64,000 nucleotides of DNA from Williamsia muralis NBRC 105860 (GTDB taxonomy: Bacteria > Actinomycetota > Actinomycetes > Mycobacteriales > Mycobacteriaceae): positions 62,001 to 126,000 of the forward strand of contig NZ_BDAP01000006.1 of assembly GCF_001598915.1 (NCBI RefSeq), in the 5' to 3' direction. Below, in pieces: positions 44,005-55,513 of the stretch (positions are counted from its first letter, which is position 1; each line of letters begins with the position of its first letter). Made by a program: the position numbers and the translations under genes. A model generated the notes under the pieces. The model did no database searches, was not told where the DNA came from, and worked only from the letters and a program-made list of their open reading frames with translations.

Positions 44005-44125
44005 GCTGACCACGGTAGTCAGCCTCACCCCACCGGCGCCAGTCTGTGCACCGCATGAATGAAAGATCGACGCCGGTTGGATGAACGATCCTCCTTCACA
44101 TGGGTGAACGACCTGTGGTGCGTGA

Positions 44126-45829
<1,704 letters not shown>

Positions 45830-45941
45830 GTTCCCAGGCGGCCGGCTTCGATCAGTTCGGGCAGGTCAAACCAGTTCGTGAACCGATCTGTCGGTGGTCA
45901 CCGATGCGGTTCTGTGTGCAGCAGTGACGAAAGGCACCTTC

Positions 45942-47084
45942 GTGCAAGATCATGTGGAAATCGGGATGGGCCGAACGGCTCGCCGTACCTTCGAGCTCGC
46001 CGACATCAACATCGTGCCGTCTCGGCGCACCCGCTCGTCGAAAGAGGTGTCGACCGCGTGGCAGCTCGATGCCTACCGGTTCGAGATCCCGATCTTGAGT
46101 CACCCCACGGACGCGCTCGTCTCGCCGCAGTCGGCTGTCGAACTGGGTCGGCACGGGGGTCTCGGCGTCCTCAACGGTGAAGGTCTCTGGGCTCGTCACC
46201 GCGATGTCGAGGCCAAGATCGCCGAGGTGGTGCGGATCGCCGAGGACGAGATCGATCCGACAGCGGCAGTGCGCAAGCTGCAGGAACTCCATGCGGCACC
46301 GATCGATCCTGACCTGCTCGGTCAGGCTGTCTCGTCGATTCGTGAGTCCGGCGTCACCACCGCGGTGCGGGTCAGCCCACAGAAGGCTGCCGAGCTCACG
46401 CCGGTGCTGGTGGCTGCAGGGGTGGAGCTCCTGGTCATCCACGGCACCATCATCTCCGCCGAGCATGTCTCCCAAGGAGATTCCGAACCGCTGAACCTCA
46501 AGACCTTCATCGCCGAACTGGACGTACCGGTGATCGCCGGTGGCGTGCACGACCACCGCACCGCCCTGCACCTGATGCGTACCGGTGCTGCCGCGGTGAT
46601 CGTCGGTTACGGCTCCACCGCGGGGGCCACCACCACCGGGGAAGTCCTCGGGATAGGGGTCCCGATGGCCACCGCCATCGCCGATGCCGCGGCGGCCCGC
46701 CGCGACTACCTCGATGAGACCGGCGGTCGCTACGTCCACGTGATCGCCGACGGCGACATCCACAACTCCGGCGAGCTCGCCAAGGCGATCGCTTGTGGCG
46801 CCGACGCCGCCGTCCTGGGCACACCTCTGGCTGCGGCAGCCTCGGCGCCCGGCCGCGGCTATTACTGGTCCGCTGCCGCCGCGCATCCGTCGATGCCTCG
46901 TGGCGCACTGCTGGCCGTGGCCGAGGACGAAGGCAGGCCGGATCTGCAGACGGTGTTGCACGGGCCCACCGACGACCCGTTCGGACACCTCAACATCGTT
47001 GGCGCATTGCGGCGTTCGATGGCCAAGGCCGGCTACTCCGACCTCAAGGAGTTCCAGAAAGTCGGCTTGTCGGCCTGCGATTGA
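45942..47084 (+). CDS. guaB3: GuaB3-type IMP dehydrogenase family protein
   Basis: 380 aa from GTG 45,942 (AAAGG 7 nt upstream). VEIGMGRTARRTFELADINIVPSRRTRSS is the actinobacterial GuaB3 signature. It has a barrel without CBS domains, and the segment equivalent to the IMPDH catalytic Cys loop reads GAAAVIVGYGSTAGATTTG with no Cys. It is therefore unlikely to be a normal IMP dehydrogenase; its reaction is unsettled. It follows guaB2 by 112 bp, as in M. tuberculosis Rv3411c-Rv3410c. Confidence 0.93.
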   Translation: MQDHVEIGMGRTARRTFELADINIVPSRRTRSSKEVSTAWQLDAYRFEIPILSHPTDALVSPQSAVELGRHGGLGVLNGEGLWARHRDVEAKIAEVVRIAEDEIDPTAAVRKLQELHAAPIDPDLLGQAVSSIRESGVTTAVRVSPQKAAELTPVLVAAGVELLVIHGTIISAEHVSQGDSEPLNLKTFIAELDVPVIAGGVHDHRTALHLMRTGAAAVIVGYGSTAGATTTGEVLGIGVPMATAIADAAAARRDYLDETGGRYVHVIADGDIHNSGELAKAIACGADAAVLGTPLAAAASAPGRGYYWSAAAAHPSMPRGALLAVAEDEGRPDLQTVLHGPTDDPFGHLNIVGALRRSMAKAGYSDLKEFQKVGLSACD

Positions 47085-47124
47085 CCACGCCCCTGGCTCT
47101 TCTCACACGAGAATTCGCCATACA

Positions 47125-47138
47125 TTACCGGCCGGTAA
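47125..47138. promoter_or_regulatory. Perfect palindromic operator upstream of choD
   Basis: TTACCGGCCGGTAA, a 14-bp perfect palindrome 7 bp before the choD ATG. This is the form of TetR-family operators in actinobacteria. Sitting between promoter and start codon, it would block transcription. The regulator gene is not next to it. Confidence 0.7.
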
Positions 47139-47145
47139 CGTACCA

Positions 47146-48960
47146 ATGTACGATGGCGTGGTGTCTGTATCACGCGGTAACAGCTACTCCCAGCCCGAGC
47201 AGCCGGCCACTCGCGAGAAGCACGATTACGACGTATTGATCGTCGGATCGGGCTTCGGTGGGAGTGTCAGCGCCTTACGGCTGGTCGAGAAGGGCTACAA
47301 GGTCGGTGTCGTCGAAGCGGGCCGACGGTACGCCGACGACCAGTTCGCCAAAACCAGTTGGCGACTGCACAAGTGGCTGTGGGCTCCCAAGCTCGGGATG
47401 TTCGGCATCCAACGCATCCATCTGCTCAAAGACGTGATGGTGATGGCCGGTGCGGGCGTCGGCGGCGGGTCGCTGAACTATGCCAACACTCTCTACAAAC
47501 CGCCGACACCGTTCTTCCGGGATCCACAGTGGGAGCACATCACCGACTGGGAGAGCGAGCTGTCGCCGTACTACGACCAGGCCAGCCGCATGCTGGGTGT
47601 GGTCAGCACCCCCATCGTCACCCACGCCGACCGCGTCATGCGGCAGGTGGCCGACGAGATGGGGGTGGGGGACACCTTCGGGCCGACCCCCGTGGGCGTC
47701 TTCTTCGGTGAGAAGTCCGGTGGCACAGGAACTCCGGGTGAGCGGGTGGCCGATCCGTACTTCGGTGGTGCAGGCCCCGACCGGACGGTGTGTGTCGAGT
47801 GTGGCGCCTGCATGACCGGATGCCGGTACGGCGCGAAGAACACTCTGCTGAAGAACTACCTCGGTCTGGCCGAATCACGCGGGGCGACGATTCTCGACCG
47901 CACCACGGTCACCGGGCTGGATCCGCAGGCAGACGGCAGCTGGAAGGTGCACACGGCTCGGTCGGCGGCCTGGGGCCGGATCGGTGCCCGCCGCCGGACC
48001 CTGACCGCGGGTCAGGTGATCGTCGCCGCCGGTACGTTCAACACCCAGAAGATCATGCACCTGGCCAAGGACAGGGGTTCGCTGCCGGAACTTTCCGAGA
48101 CGTTGGGTGTGCTGACCCGCACCAACTCCGAATCGATCTTGGGTGCGATGCGCCGTTCCTACGATCCGGCGCAGGATTTCTCCGAGGGCATCGCGATCAC
48201 CTCGTCCTTCCACCCGTCGCCCGACACGCACATCGAACCAGTCCGATATGGCAAGGGATCCAACGCCATTGCGGCGCTGCAGACATTCCTCACCGACGAC
48301 AAGCCGGGTCGGTCGAGGCGGCTCAAGCTGCTCGACAAGGCCCGTGAAGAGGGCTGGCGGGGCGTTCTGCAGCTGATCTGGTTGCGGCATTGGAGTCAGC
48401 GCACGGTGATCCTGCTGGTGATGCAGAACCGGAACAATTCGCTCACCACCTTCGTGAAGAAGTTCGGGCCGTGGCGTCTGGTCACCACCAAACAGGGCCA
48501 TGGGGAGCCCAACCCCACGTGGATCCCTGCGGGTAACGAAGCCACCGAGCGTGCGGCCAAACAGTTCGACGGTCTGCCCGGCGGAACCTGGGGAGATGTG
48601 TTCAACATGCCGCTCACCGCTCACTACCTCGGTGGGTGTGTGATCTCCGACAGTCCCGACACCGGTGTGATCGACCCCTACCATCGGGTGTGGAACTACC
48701 CGACCCTGCACATCACCGACGGTGCGGCCATCTCGGCGAACCTGGGCGTGAATCCCTCGCTGTCGATCTGTGCCCAGGCCGAACGCGCAATTGCGTTGTG
48801 GCCCAACAAGGGTGAGCACGACATCCGGCCGCCGCAGGGGCAGCCCTACGAACGGATCTCGCCGACGCCGCCCAAGGCGCCGGTGGTTCCGGCGGATGCG
48901 CCCGGTGCGCTTCGGCTGCCACTGACGGTGATCACCAAGACCGACGGTGTGAGCGCCTGA
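47146..48960 (+). CDS. choD: GMC-type cholesterol/sterol oxidoreductase ChoD
   Basis: 604 aa from ATG 47,146 (GTG 47,158/47,161 in frame). FAD-binding [33 protein letters not shown] lies near residue 30, with [19 protein letters not shown] for flavin contacts. A Cys-rich [20 protein letters not shown] follows (unusual for classic cholesterol oxidases and typical of mycobacterial ChoD). The C-terminal active-site His lies in [22 protein letters not shown], followed by [22 protein letters not shown]. There is no signal peptide. It probably oxidises sterol or steroid alcohols; whether cholesterol is the true substrate is uncertain. Confidence 0.92.
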   Translation: MYDGVVSVSRGNSYSQPEQPATREKHDYDVLIVGSGFGGSVSALRLVEKGYKVGVVEAGRRYADDQFAKTSWRLHKWLWAPKLGMFGIQRIHLLKDVMVMAGAGVGGGSLNYANTLYKPPTPFFRDPQWEHITDWESELSPYYDQASRMLGVVSTPIVTHADRVMRQVADEMGVGDTFGPTPVGVFFGEKSGGTGTPGERVADPYFGGAGPDRTVCVECGACMTGCRYGAKNTLLKNYLGLAESRGATILDRTTVTGLDPQADGSWKVHTARSAAWGRIGARRRTLTAGQVIVAAGTFNTQKIMHLAKDRGSLPELSETLGVLTRTNSESILGAMRRSYDPAQDFSEGIAITSSFHPSPDTHIEPVRYGKGSNAIAALQTFLTDDKPGRSRRLKLLDKAREEGWRGVLQLIWLRHWSQRTVILLVMQNRNNSLTTFVKKFGPWRLVTTKQGHGEPNPTWIPAGNEATERAAKQFDGLPGGTWGDVFNMPLTAHYLGGCVISDSPDTGVIDPYHRVWNYPTLHITDGAAISANLGVNPSLSICAQAERAIALWPNKGEHDIRPPQGQPYERISPTPPKAPVVPADAPGALRLPLTVITKTDGVSA

Positions 48961-49024
48961 GTGCCGACCTCGTCCGGTTGCCGGTGGGACGGGCCCGACC
49001 CCGGCCGGGTTTAGACTGACAGGC

Positions 49025-50617
49025 GTGGCAGACAGCGAAGATACAGGTGTGGAATCAGCGGCTCCGCGACCGGTTCTGGTGGTCGATTTCGGGGCGCAGT
49101 ACGCCCAGCTGATCGCGCGTCGCGTGCGTGAGGCCCGGATCTACTCCGAGGTGATCCCCCATACCGCCGACCTGGACGAGATCAAGGCGAAGAATCCGGT
49201 CGCGCTGATCCTGTCCGGGGGACCTGCGTCGGTTTATGCGGACGACGCCCCGGGAATCGACGGCGATCTGTTCGACCTCGGCGTTCCGGTGTTCGGGATC
49301 TGTTATGGCTACCAGGCCATGGCGAATGCGCTGGGCGGCGTCGTGGCGAACACCGGTGGGCGCGAGTTCGGTCGCACCACGATGACCAATGAGGGCGGCG
49401 TGCTGCACTCGGGCACCCCGGCCCAACAGCCGGTGTGGATGAGCCACAACGACGCGGTCCAGGAACCGCCGCCCGGGTTCGAGGTCACCGCTTCGACGGC
49501 GGGCGCCCCGGTCGCCGCGTTCGAGAGCATCGAACGTCAGATGGCCGGTGTGCAGTACCACCCCGAGGTGATGCACACACCGCACGGGCAACAGATCCTG
49601 ACCCGGTTCCTGCATGAGGTCGCCGACCTCAAGCCCACCTGGACCGCGGCGAACATCGCCGATGCGCTTGTGGAGCAGGTCCGTCAACAGATCGGTGACG
49701 GCACCGCCATCTGCGGTCTGTCCGGCGGGGTCGACTCGGCGGTAGCTGCCGCGCTGGTACAGCGGGCCATCGGAGATCGTCTGACCTGTGTTTTCGTCGA
49801 CCACGGATTGTTGCGGGCCGGCGAACGCGAGCAGGTTCAGCAGGACTTCGTGGCCGCTACCGGCGCTCGTCTGGTGACGGTTGACGCCGAGGAGACGTTC
49901 CTGCGTGAGTTGGCAGGCGTCAGTGATCCGGAGACCAAACGCAAGATCATCGGCCGCGAGTTCATCCGTGCCTTCGAAGGAGCGGTGAGCGATGTGCTCG
50001 GCGACCGGGCAGCCGAAGGGGAGAAGGTCGACTTCCTCGTCCAAGGCACCTTGTACCCCGACGTCGTGGAGTCGGGCGGTGGAACCGGTACGGCGAACAT
50101 CAAGAGTCATCACAACGTCGGTGGTCTGCCGGAGGATCTCGAGTTCAGCCTGGTGGAGCCACTGCGCCTGCTGTTCAAAGACGAGGTCCGGGCTGTTGGG
50201 CGCGAGTTGGGTCTGCCGGAGGAGATCGTCGGACGCCAGCCGTTCCCGGGTCCGGGTCTGGCGATCCGGATCGTCGGCGAGGTCACCGCAGACCGTCTCG
50301 AACTCCTCAGAAAGGCTGATCTGATCACCCGTGAGGAGCTGACCTCCGCCGGTTTGGATCACCAGATCTGGCAGTGTCCGGTGGTTCTGCTCGCCGACGT
50401 GCGCAGTGTGGGTGTGCAGGGCGACGGCCGCACGTACGGCCATCCGATCGTGTTGCGCCCGGTGTCGAGCGAAGATGCGATGACGGCCGACTGGACCCGC
50501 ATTCCTTACGAGGTGCTCGAACAGATCTCGACTCGGATCACCAACGAGGTGCCTGAGGTGAACCGGGTGGTACTCGACGTCACCAGCAAGCCCCCGGGCA
50601 CCATCGAATGGGAATAG
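49025..50617 (+). CDS. guaA: GMP synthase (glutamine-hydrolysing)
   Basis: 530 aa from GTG 49,025. The N-terminal class I amidotransferase has [18 protein letters not shown] and the nucleophile Cys in [13 protein letters not shown]. The ATP-pyrophosphatase domain has [20 protein letters not shown]. The dimerisation domain has [13 protein letters not shown] and ends [17 protein letters not shown]. It converts XMP to GMP, completing the pathway begun by GuaB2. Order guaB2-guaB3-choD-guaA is a compressed version of the M. tuberculosis arrangement. Confidence 0.97.
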   Translation: MADSEDTGVESAAPRPVLVVDFGAQYAQLIARRVREARIYSEVIPHTADLDEIKAKNPVALILSGGPASVYADDAPGIDGDLFDLGVPVFGICYGYQAMANALGGVVANTGGREFGRTTMTNEGGVLHSGTPAQQPVWMSHNDAVQEPPPGFEVTASTAGAPVAAFESIERQMAGVQYHPEVMHTPHGQQILTRFLHEVADLKPTWTAANIADALVEQVRQQIGDGTAICGLSGGVDSAVAAALVQRAIGDRLTCVFVDHGLLRAGEREQVQQDFVAATGARLVTVDAEETFLRELAGVSDPETKRKIIGREFIRAFEGAVSDVLGDRAAEGEKVDFLVQGTLYPDVVESGGGTGTANIKSHHNVGGLPEDLEFSLVEPLRLLFKDEVRAVGRELGLPEEIVGRQPFPGPGLAIRIVGEVTADRLELLRKADLITREELTSAGLDHQIWQCPVVLLADVRSVGVQGDGRTYGHPIVLRPVSSEDAMTADWTRIPYEVLEQISTRITNEVPEVNRVVLDVTSKPPGTIEWE

Positions 50618-51011
50618 GCTCGCTGTCGTGCCTGCGGGCGCGGCGCGTTCCATTCGTCGACGTGAATAAATAGTTTCACTCCCGTATGGGCTTTTTCCAT
50701 TCATTCGCTCTGAATCGGATGTCCGGCCTTTGTTTTGGGCTGCGACCAGCACGCATTTCAATGTTTGATTTGTGTCTGCCTATTGTGAACTTGCTGACGA
50801 ATCAATCAGAGTGATCGCCGGGGCAACCCTGAATCGTCTCCGTGCTACGTTTGCAAAAGTAATGGTGAGTGCGAGCGGGGTCGTATCACCGAATTGTCGA
50901 ATCGACCTCGTTTGTGAATTCACCATTCGGGCAACACGGTGAAGTACACGGTTCATATGTGGGACACAACACGTTTGTGTTGGGTGTCCACGAACAGGTT
51001 GGGGGCATCAA
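50618..51011. other. AT-rich intergenic region before the methyltransferase gene
   Basis: 394 bp with many T-runs and clearly lower GC than its surroundings; no coding signal. An imperfect inverted repeat, GTGGGACACAACAC (50,959-50,972) and GTGTTGGGTGTCCAC (50,977-50,991), lies just before the gene and may be an operator. The composition suggests either a long regulated leader or acquired DNA. Confidence 0.45.
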
Positions 51012-51686
51012 ATGGCGATCATGAGCGGCAACAATTCGGTCAAAGAGCGTTGGTCTCTTCTTCGAATCGAAGACCATGACCACATTGCATCGGATTCGAA
51101 ACACTGGAATTTCAACACTCATTACTACCCATTCATCGAGCGGTCGCTGCAGGGACGAGCAGCGTCGGTGCTCGACGTCGGATCGGGCGAGGGAATGCTG
51201 ACCCGACTTCTACATCGATCCATACCGCACGTGGTCGGGATCGACTGCGATGAGGCGAGCGTCGACATGGCGGCGGCGAAGTCGGACGACATCGACTACA
51301 TCTGTGGTGACGTCCTCAGTCATCCGTTCGAACCGGAGTCGTTCGATGCGGTCGTCTCGGTTGCGACACTGCATCACATGGATCCCCGCCATGGCCTGCG
51401 GCGCATGGGAGAACTCATCCGCCCTGGCGGAACGCTTGTCGTGGTCGGCTGTGCGGGCAGTGAAGGTCTACGCGATCGTGCGTTGGATTACGTGTCCATC
51501 GTGGCCGCGGGCGCCGCAGTGGCACGGCGAAACGTGTGGAAACAGCCGTCGCCCATTGTGTGGCCGCCACCGGTCTCGTATCGGGAAATGCGCACCCATG
51601 CGTCTGAACTCCTGCCCGGATCACGTTTTCGGCGGGAATTGCTCTACCGCTATTCGATTACGTGGACAAAGCCGCTGTCACGGTGA
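51012..51686 (+). CDS. Class I SAM-dependent methyltransferase
   Basis: 224 aa from ATG 51,012 (ATG 51,021 is also possible; GGGGGC upstream). Motif I is SVLDVGSGEGMLTRLLHRS (about residue 53), an acidic VVGIDCDEASVDMA binds the SAM ribose, then YICGDVLSHPFEPESFDAVVSVATLHHM and a motif resembling RPGGTLVVVG. It fits small-molecule/UbiE-type methyltransferases. Substrate unknown. It stands alone after an AT-rich leader, which suggests independent regulation and possible acquisition. Confidence 0.9.
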   Translation: MAIMSGNNSVKERWSLLRIEDHDHIASDSKHWNFNTHYYPFIERSLQGRAASVLDVGSGEGMLTRLLHRSIPHVVGIDCDEASVDMAAAKSDDIDYICGDVLSHPFEPESFDAVVSVATLHHMDPRHGLRRMGELIRPGGTLVVVGCAGSEGLRDRALDYVSIVAAGAAVARRNVWKQPSPIVWPPPVSYREMRTHASELLPGSRFRRELLYRYSITWTKPLSR

Positions 51687-51737
51687 ACGACGCATCGATC
51701 CGGCCGCTGCTACGCGGCCGGATCGATGCGAATACTG

Positions 51738-51953
51738 CTAGCTGGTCGTTTCGTGCTCGGACACCCCGGGCAGCTTTTTCTTGTCTCTGCCTCCGCTGAA
51801 GATCAGGATGAGTCCCACCCCGACAGCAACGGCGAGCGCGATCCACATCGTCGAATCCGAGCCGTTGAGTTCGGGGCCGCCCGCGATGGCCCACAAGGCC
51901 ACCAATAGTCCGGCAATTCCGGTCACGGCTTGAAATGGTGCGAACTTAGTCAC
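51738..51953 (-). CDS. Small membrane protein downstream of the PspC gene
   Basis: 71 aa from GTG 51,953, overlapping the end of the PspC gene by 8 bp. It has two hydrophobic helices (about 10-27 and 37-56: IALAVAVGVGLILIF) and a basic then acidic tail (GGRDKKKLPGVSEHETTS). It is co-translated with the PspC protein and probably a partner in the same membrane complex. No family is recognised. Confidence 0.7.
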   Translation of the reverse strand: MTKFAPFQAVTGIAGLLVALWAIAGGPELNGSDSTMWIALAVAVGVGLILIFSGGRDKKKLPGVSEHETTS

Positions 51954-53283
51954 GGATGACCTCCACATTTCCGATTTTCGAATGGGCGTCGATGGTCAGC
52001 ACCGGACCTTGGGATCCATCAGGTCCGCCCTCGAGACCTTCGGGGCATTTGACCTCTCCGATGGCCACTTCACAATCGGCGCGCAGGTTCATGTTCTCGG
52101 GCGCGATGATCTTGAAGTCGCCGACACCCATGTCGATCGTCACCTTCTTGTCGGCGTCGAGTTCGAGTGCGGTGAGGTCGAGTCGTGCCGAACCCATCGT
52201 CAGGGAGTACTCGTCCTGGAGATCGGCGACCGAGAGCGGCTTCCAATCGCGGTCGCCGATGCCGCCCTCGGGCAGGTTCACGTTGCCGATCACCGTGGCG
52301 ACCACCACGAACCCGGCGAGGGGAATGGCGATCGGGATCAGGCCACCGCCCTTGCGGACGAAAGCTCCGATGACCAACCCGCCGGCGACCACGGCCAACG
52401 CGATGGCCCCGACCCGTGCCGGACCGAACCAATCCACCTCCGTGCCGATCGCCGCCGCAACCGCTGCGACGATGACCGCGATACCGAGCACCACCGGGGT
52501 GAAGCGTGACGACGGTGTGCGCTCCACCGGCGACGACGGCTCCGGCAGATCCCAGGCGAAAGGCGCTGCACCCAGTGGGTCCCACGAAGGTGGGGTCGGG
52601 AGCGGCGGTTCGACATCGGAGTCCGCCTCCTCACCATCAGTCGTCTGCGTTGCGTCGGTCGCCGTCGCCGGAGGGTCCTCCTTGAGCCAGGCGCGGGGAG
52701 TCCAGCTCTGGAAGTGCCCGCCCGCAGCAGGGCTGTGCACACCTGTGGCGGTCTGCCACCACGAACCGCCTGCGGTGACCGGATCGCCGGCTGCCTGTTG
52801 CCCCAACGTGTCGGCGCTCGTACCGGGCTCGGGGACCGGTGTGCGCTGGTAGAGCAACCACCAGCCCAGCATCATCAGCGCCAGGCCGAAGAGGCCACCA
52901 CTGCTCCACGCAAGATGGGGTCCGGCGATCAGGGCCACGACGGCCACGACGGCCACCGCGACAACGGTCGGAGGGTGGGATGAGGCATGACGCATTCCGT
53001 GCCGAAAGCGTTTGGGGCGCATCGCTGTTTCCGGAGACGACTGAGCAGGAGCGCCCTCGGGCAGCACGATCCACGCAGCGATGTAGAGCAGGATGCCTGC
53101 ACCGCCGAACAGTGCCGAGACGATGAACGCCACCTTCACGAGCGTGGGGTCGACCTTGTACCGGACACCGATCCCGGTGCACACACCGCCGATCGTCGAA
53201 CCCGACGCGGCACGTGCCGGGCGCGTTTGCCACATGTTCTGCAGTACTTCGGCATTGATGGTGGGACTGGATGCAGCATTCAT
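51946..53283 (-). CDS. PspC-domain membrane protein with C-terminal toastrack-type domain
   Basis: 445 aa from ATG 53,283 (an upstream in-frame ATG at 53,316 lies in a duplicated copy of the start region). The PspC domain at about 20-75 (GSTIGGVCTGIGVRYKVDPTLVKVAFIVSALFGGAGILLYIAAWIVLPE) is followed by helices near 95-135, a Pro-rich linker and helices near 260-340. A beta-rich C-terminus follows (SLTMGSARLDLTALELDADKKVTIDMGVGDFKIIAP, the DUF2154/LiaF-like fold). Such proteins sense envelope stress. It is divergent from the PspC-kinase gene, implying one stress circuit. Confidence 0.88.
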   Translation of the reverse strand: MNAASSPTINAEVLQNMWQTRPARAASGSTIGGVCTGIGVRYKVDPTLVKVAFIVSALFGGAGILLYIAAWIVLPEGAPAQSSPETAMRPKRFRHGMRHASSHPPTVVAVAVVAVVALIAGPHLAWSSGGLFGLALMMLGWWLLYQRTPVPEPGTSADTLGQQAAGDPVTAGGSWWQTATGVHSPAAGGHFQSWTPRAWLKEDPPATATDATQTTDGEEADSDVEPPLPTPPSWDPLGAAPFAWDLPEPSSPVERTPSSRFTPVVLGIAVIVAAVAAAIGTEVDWFGPARVGAIALAVVAGGLVIGAFVRKGGGLIPIAIPLAGFVVVATVIGNVNLPEGGIGDRDWKPLSVADLQDEYSLTMGSARLDLTALELDADKKVTIDMGVGDFKIIAPENMNLRADCEVAIGEVKCPEGLEGGPDGSQGPVLTIDAHSKIGNVEVIRD

Positions 53284-53385
53284 GGTCGAGCTCCGCTTCG
53301 CTTCGTCGGCATTCATGGTCGAGCTCCGCTTTGCTTCGTCTTCGGGACTTCTGGTCGAGCTCCGCTTCGCTTCGTCTTCGGGACA
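53283..53385. repeat. Three tandem copies spanning the PspC gene start region
   Basis: A 25-bp unit beginning TGGTCGAGCTCCGCTT recurs at 53,283-53,307, 53,316-53,340 and 53,352-53,376 with near identity; spacings are 33 and 36 bp, both multiples of three. Copies 1 and 2 each contain the minus-strand ATG with its AAGCGGAG ribosome-site sequence. The expansion or loss of units would add or remove start codons without frameshift. Confidence 0.85.
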
Positions 53386-53520
53386 TCTCCGCTCATGTGT
53401 TCAATACTGATCACGGGTCGGGCACCGCACCATCGGGATTCACCCTGATCTGCTCCCTGGAATCACATCTGGGGATTGTCCCTGATGTGTGCGACCGCGA
53501 GCGCGTGCCACTATCGACTG

Positions 53521-54759
53521 GTGCCAACAGTCGAACGTGTCCACCGCCGTGATGGTGGCCGTGTCATCGGCGGGGTCGCCGGAGGCGTGGCCGACCACCT
53601 CGGAGTGGACGCATTCCGGGTGCGCGTGGTGTTCGTCGTGCTCAGCGCACTGGCCGGGGCCGGCGTGTGCGCCTACGGTCTGCTCTGGTTCATGTGCCCG
53701 CCGGGTACCGACACCGAACCGCCCACCTCGTCCGAACGGCGGCAGGGAATCGGCCTGGCGATCGTCGGCGTGGTCGCAGTGGTGTCCGTGGGGTTCGTGG
53801 CCTCAGGCACCCCCGCGCAGTTCCTCATCCCGCTCGTGGTGGTGGCGGTCGGCGCATCACTCGTCTGGCGCGAACTCGATTCGACATGGAGGCCCAGATC
53901 CGCGTCGGCCCGGGCGATCACCTGGACCCGAATCGCCGGTGGCGCAACGCTGGTGGTGATCGGCCTGGTGGTGGTGGTGCTGGCCGGGAACAACCGGATC
54001 GGCGGGTTGAGCACCACGCTGCTGGCCGTCGCCGCGACGGTACTGGGTGTGCTGCTGCTGACGATCCCGTTGTGGTTGCGGATGGCCCGGATGCTGGGTG
54101 CCGAACGCGCCGCACGCATCCGCAATGCCGAACGGGAAGAGATCGCCGCGCACCTCCACGATTCCGTGCTGCAGACCCTGGCGCTGATCCAGAAGCGGTC
54201 GGGACATGCCGAAGAAGTGCAGCGCCTGGCGCGGAGTCAGGAACGCGAGCTGCGCCGCTACCTGTTCGAAGGTGAAGGGCAGCAGAGTGATTCGCTGACC
54301 ACCGCACTCAAGGCCGTGGCCGCCGAGGTCGAAGATCACTACGGCGTCGAAGTCGAGGTGGTGACCGTCGGCGACGTCACGGCCGATGATCCCTCGTGGA
54401 GCGGCGATCACCGTCGATGGGCTGCGCTGATCGCGGCGACGCGGGAGGCACTTGTCAACGCCGCCAAACACTCCGGGGAACGCTCGGTTGATGTGTACGC
54501 CGAGGTGGAGAGCTCGCAGGTGGAGGTGTTCGTCCGCGACCGTGGCGTCGGCTTCGATCCCGACCAGGTACCAGAAGATCGCCGCGGGGTGTCGGGGTCG
54601 ATCAAAGCGCGGGTGCAGCGGCACGGCGGTAGCGTTGAGATCAAGTCGACCGCCGGTCGAGGGGTCGATGTCCGGATGTCGATGCCGCGTGGCGGCGAGA
54701 CACCGTTGGTCACGGACCTCGGTGAGGACGCCGGTTCCGAATCGGATGCGGTGAATTGA
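53521..54759 (+). CDS. PspC-domain sensor histidine kinase
   Basis: 412 aa from GTG 53,521. The N-terminal PspC domain (VHRRDGGRVIGGVAGGVADHLGVDAFRVRVVFVVLSALAGAGVCAYGLLWFMCP) is followed by about four more membrane helices to residue 195. The HisKA_3 phosphoacceptor His is in EREEIAAHLHDSVLQTLALIQ, the N-box in ATREALVNAAKHSG and the G-box in DRGVGFDPDQVPEDRRGVSGSIKARV. It is NarX/LiaS-like, with no large sensor domain outside. Its PspC domain presumably senses membrane state together with the divergent PspC protein. The response regulator begins 13 bp downstream. Confidence 0.92.
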   Translation: MPTVERVHRRDGGRVIGGVAGGVADHLGVDAFRVRVVFVVLSALAGAGVCAYGLLWFMCPPGTDTEPPTSSERRQGIGLAIVGVVAVVSVGFVASGTPAQFLIPLVVVAVGASLVWRELDSTWRPRSASARAITWTRIAGGATLVVIGLVVVVLAGNNRIGGLSTTLLAVAATVLGVLLLTIPLWLRMARMLGAERAARIRNAEREEIAAHLHDSVLQTLALIQKRSGHAEEVQRLARSQERELRRYLFEGEGQQSDSLTTALKAVAAEVEDHYGVEVEVVTVGDVTADDPSWSGDHRRWAALIAATREALVNAAKHSGERSVDVYAEVESSQVEVFVRDRGVGFDPDQVPEDRRGVSGSIKARVQRHGGSVEIKSTAGRGVDVRMSMPRGGETPLVTDLGEDAGSESDAVN

Positions 54760-54772
54760 GAGAGTTGGGGCG

Positions 54773-55444
54773 ATGACCGGCCGAAGTGAGCCATACCGGG
54801 TGTTTCTTGTGGATGACCACGGTGTCTTCCGCTCTGGCGTACGAGCGGAACTGGCCTCGGAGACCGACATGGCCGTGGTCGGGGAGGCAGGCGCAGTTGC
54901 CGATGCGATCGCGGGCATCCTCCAGTCGTCGCCGGACGTGGTGTTGCTCGATGTGCACATGCCTGCCGGTGGAGGGATCGCGGTGCTGCGAGGTGTCGCC
55001 GACGCCGCACCGCAGAAGTCACCCGTCTTCCTGGCGCTGAGTGTGTCCGACGCCGCCGAAGACGTCATCGCCACCATTCGCGCGGGTGCCCGCGGCTATG
55101 TCACCAAGACGATCGGCGGCTCGGAATTGGCCGACTCCGTGCGTCGTGTCGCCGACGGGGACGCCGTGTTCAGTCCGCGACTGGCCGGATTCGTGCTCGA
55201 TTCGTTCACCGGGAAATCGCCCGTGCCGGAACCACATCTGGATCCCGAACTCGATTCGCTGACACCACGCGAGATGGAGGTCCTGCGGCTGCTTGCCCGG
55301 GGGTTCACGTATCGGGAGATCGCCGAGGACCTCGTGATCTCGATCAAGACGGTGGAGACCCACGCGTCCAACGTTCTTCGCAAGACCCAGCAGTCCAATC
55401 GCAACGCACTCACCAGGTGGGCCGCCAACCGGCACATCAGCTAG
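54773..55444 (+). CDS. NarL/LuxR-type response regulator
   Basis: 223 aa. The receiver domain has the acidic pair VDDHGVF, phosphoacceptor Asp in VVLLDVHMPAGGG (about 60), Ser/Thr in LALSVSD and Lys in YVTKTIGG. The LuxR helix-turn-helix is at about 155-215 (LTPREMEVLRLLARGFTYREIAEDLVISIKTVETHASNVLRK). It is the partner of the upstream kinase. Likely targets are the divergent PspC operon and itself, by analogy with other PspC/LiaFSR systems. Confidence 0.94.
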   Translation: MTGRSEPYRVFLVDDHGVFRSGVRAELASETDMAVVGEAGAVADAIAGILQSSPDVVLLDVHMPAGGGIAVLRGVADAAPQKSPVFLALSVSDAAEDVIATIRAGARGYVTKTIGGSELADSVRRVADGDAVFSPRLAGFVLDSFTGKSPVPEPHLDPELDSLTPREMEVLRLLARGFTYREIAEDLVISIKTVETHASNVLRKTQQSNRNALTRWAANRHIS

Positions 55445-55513
55445 TGCCGACGCGCGGCCGCGTGCGCGGCGCACTGATCCGAACCGGTGCGTAGCGCTCG
55501 AGACGACGCGGGT

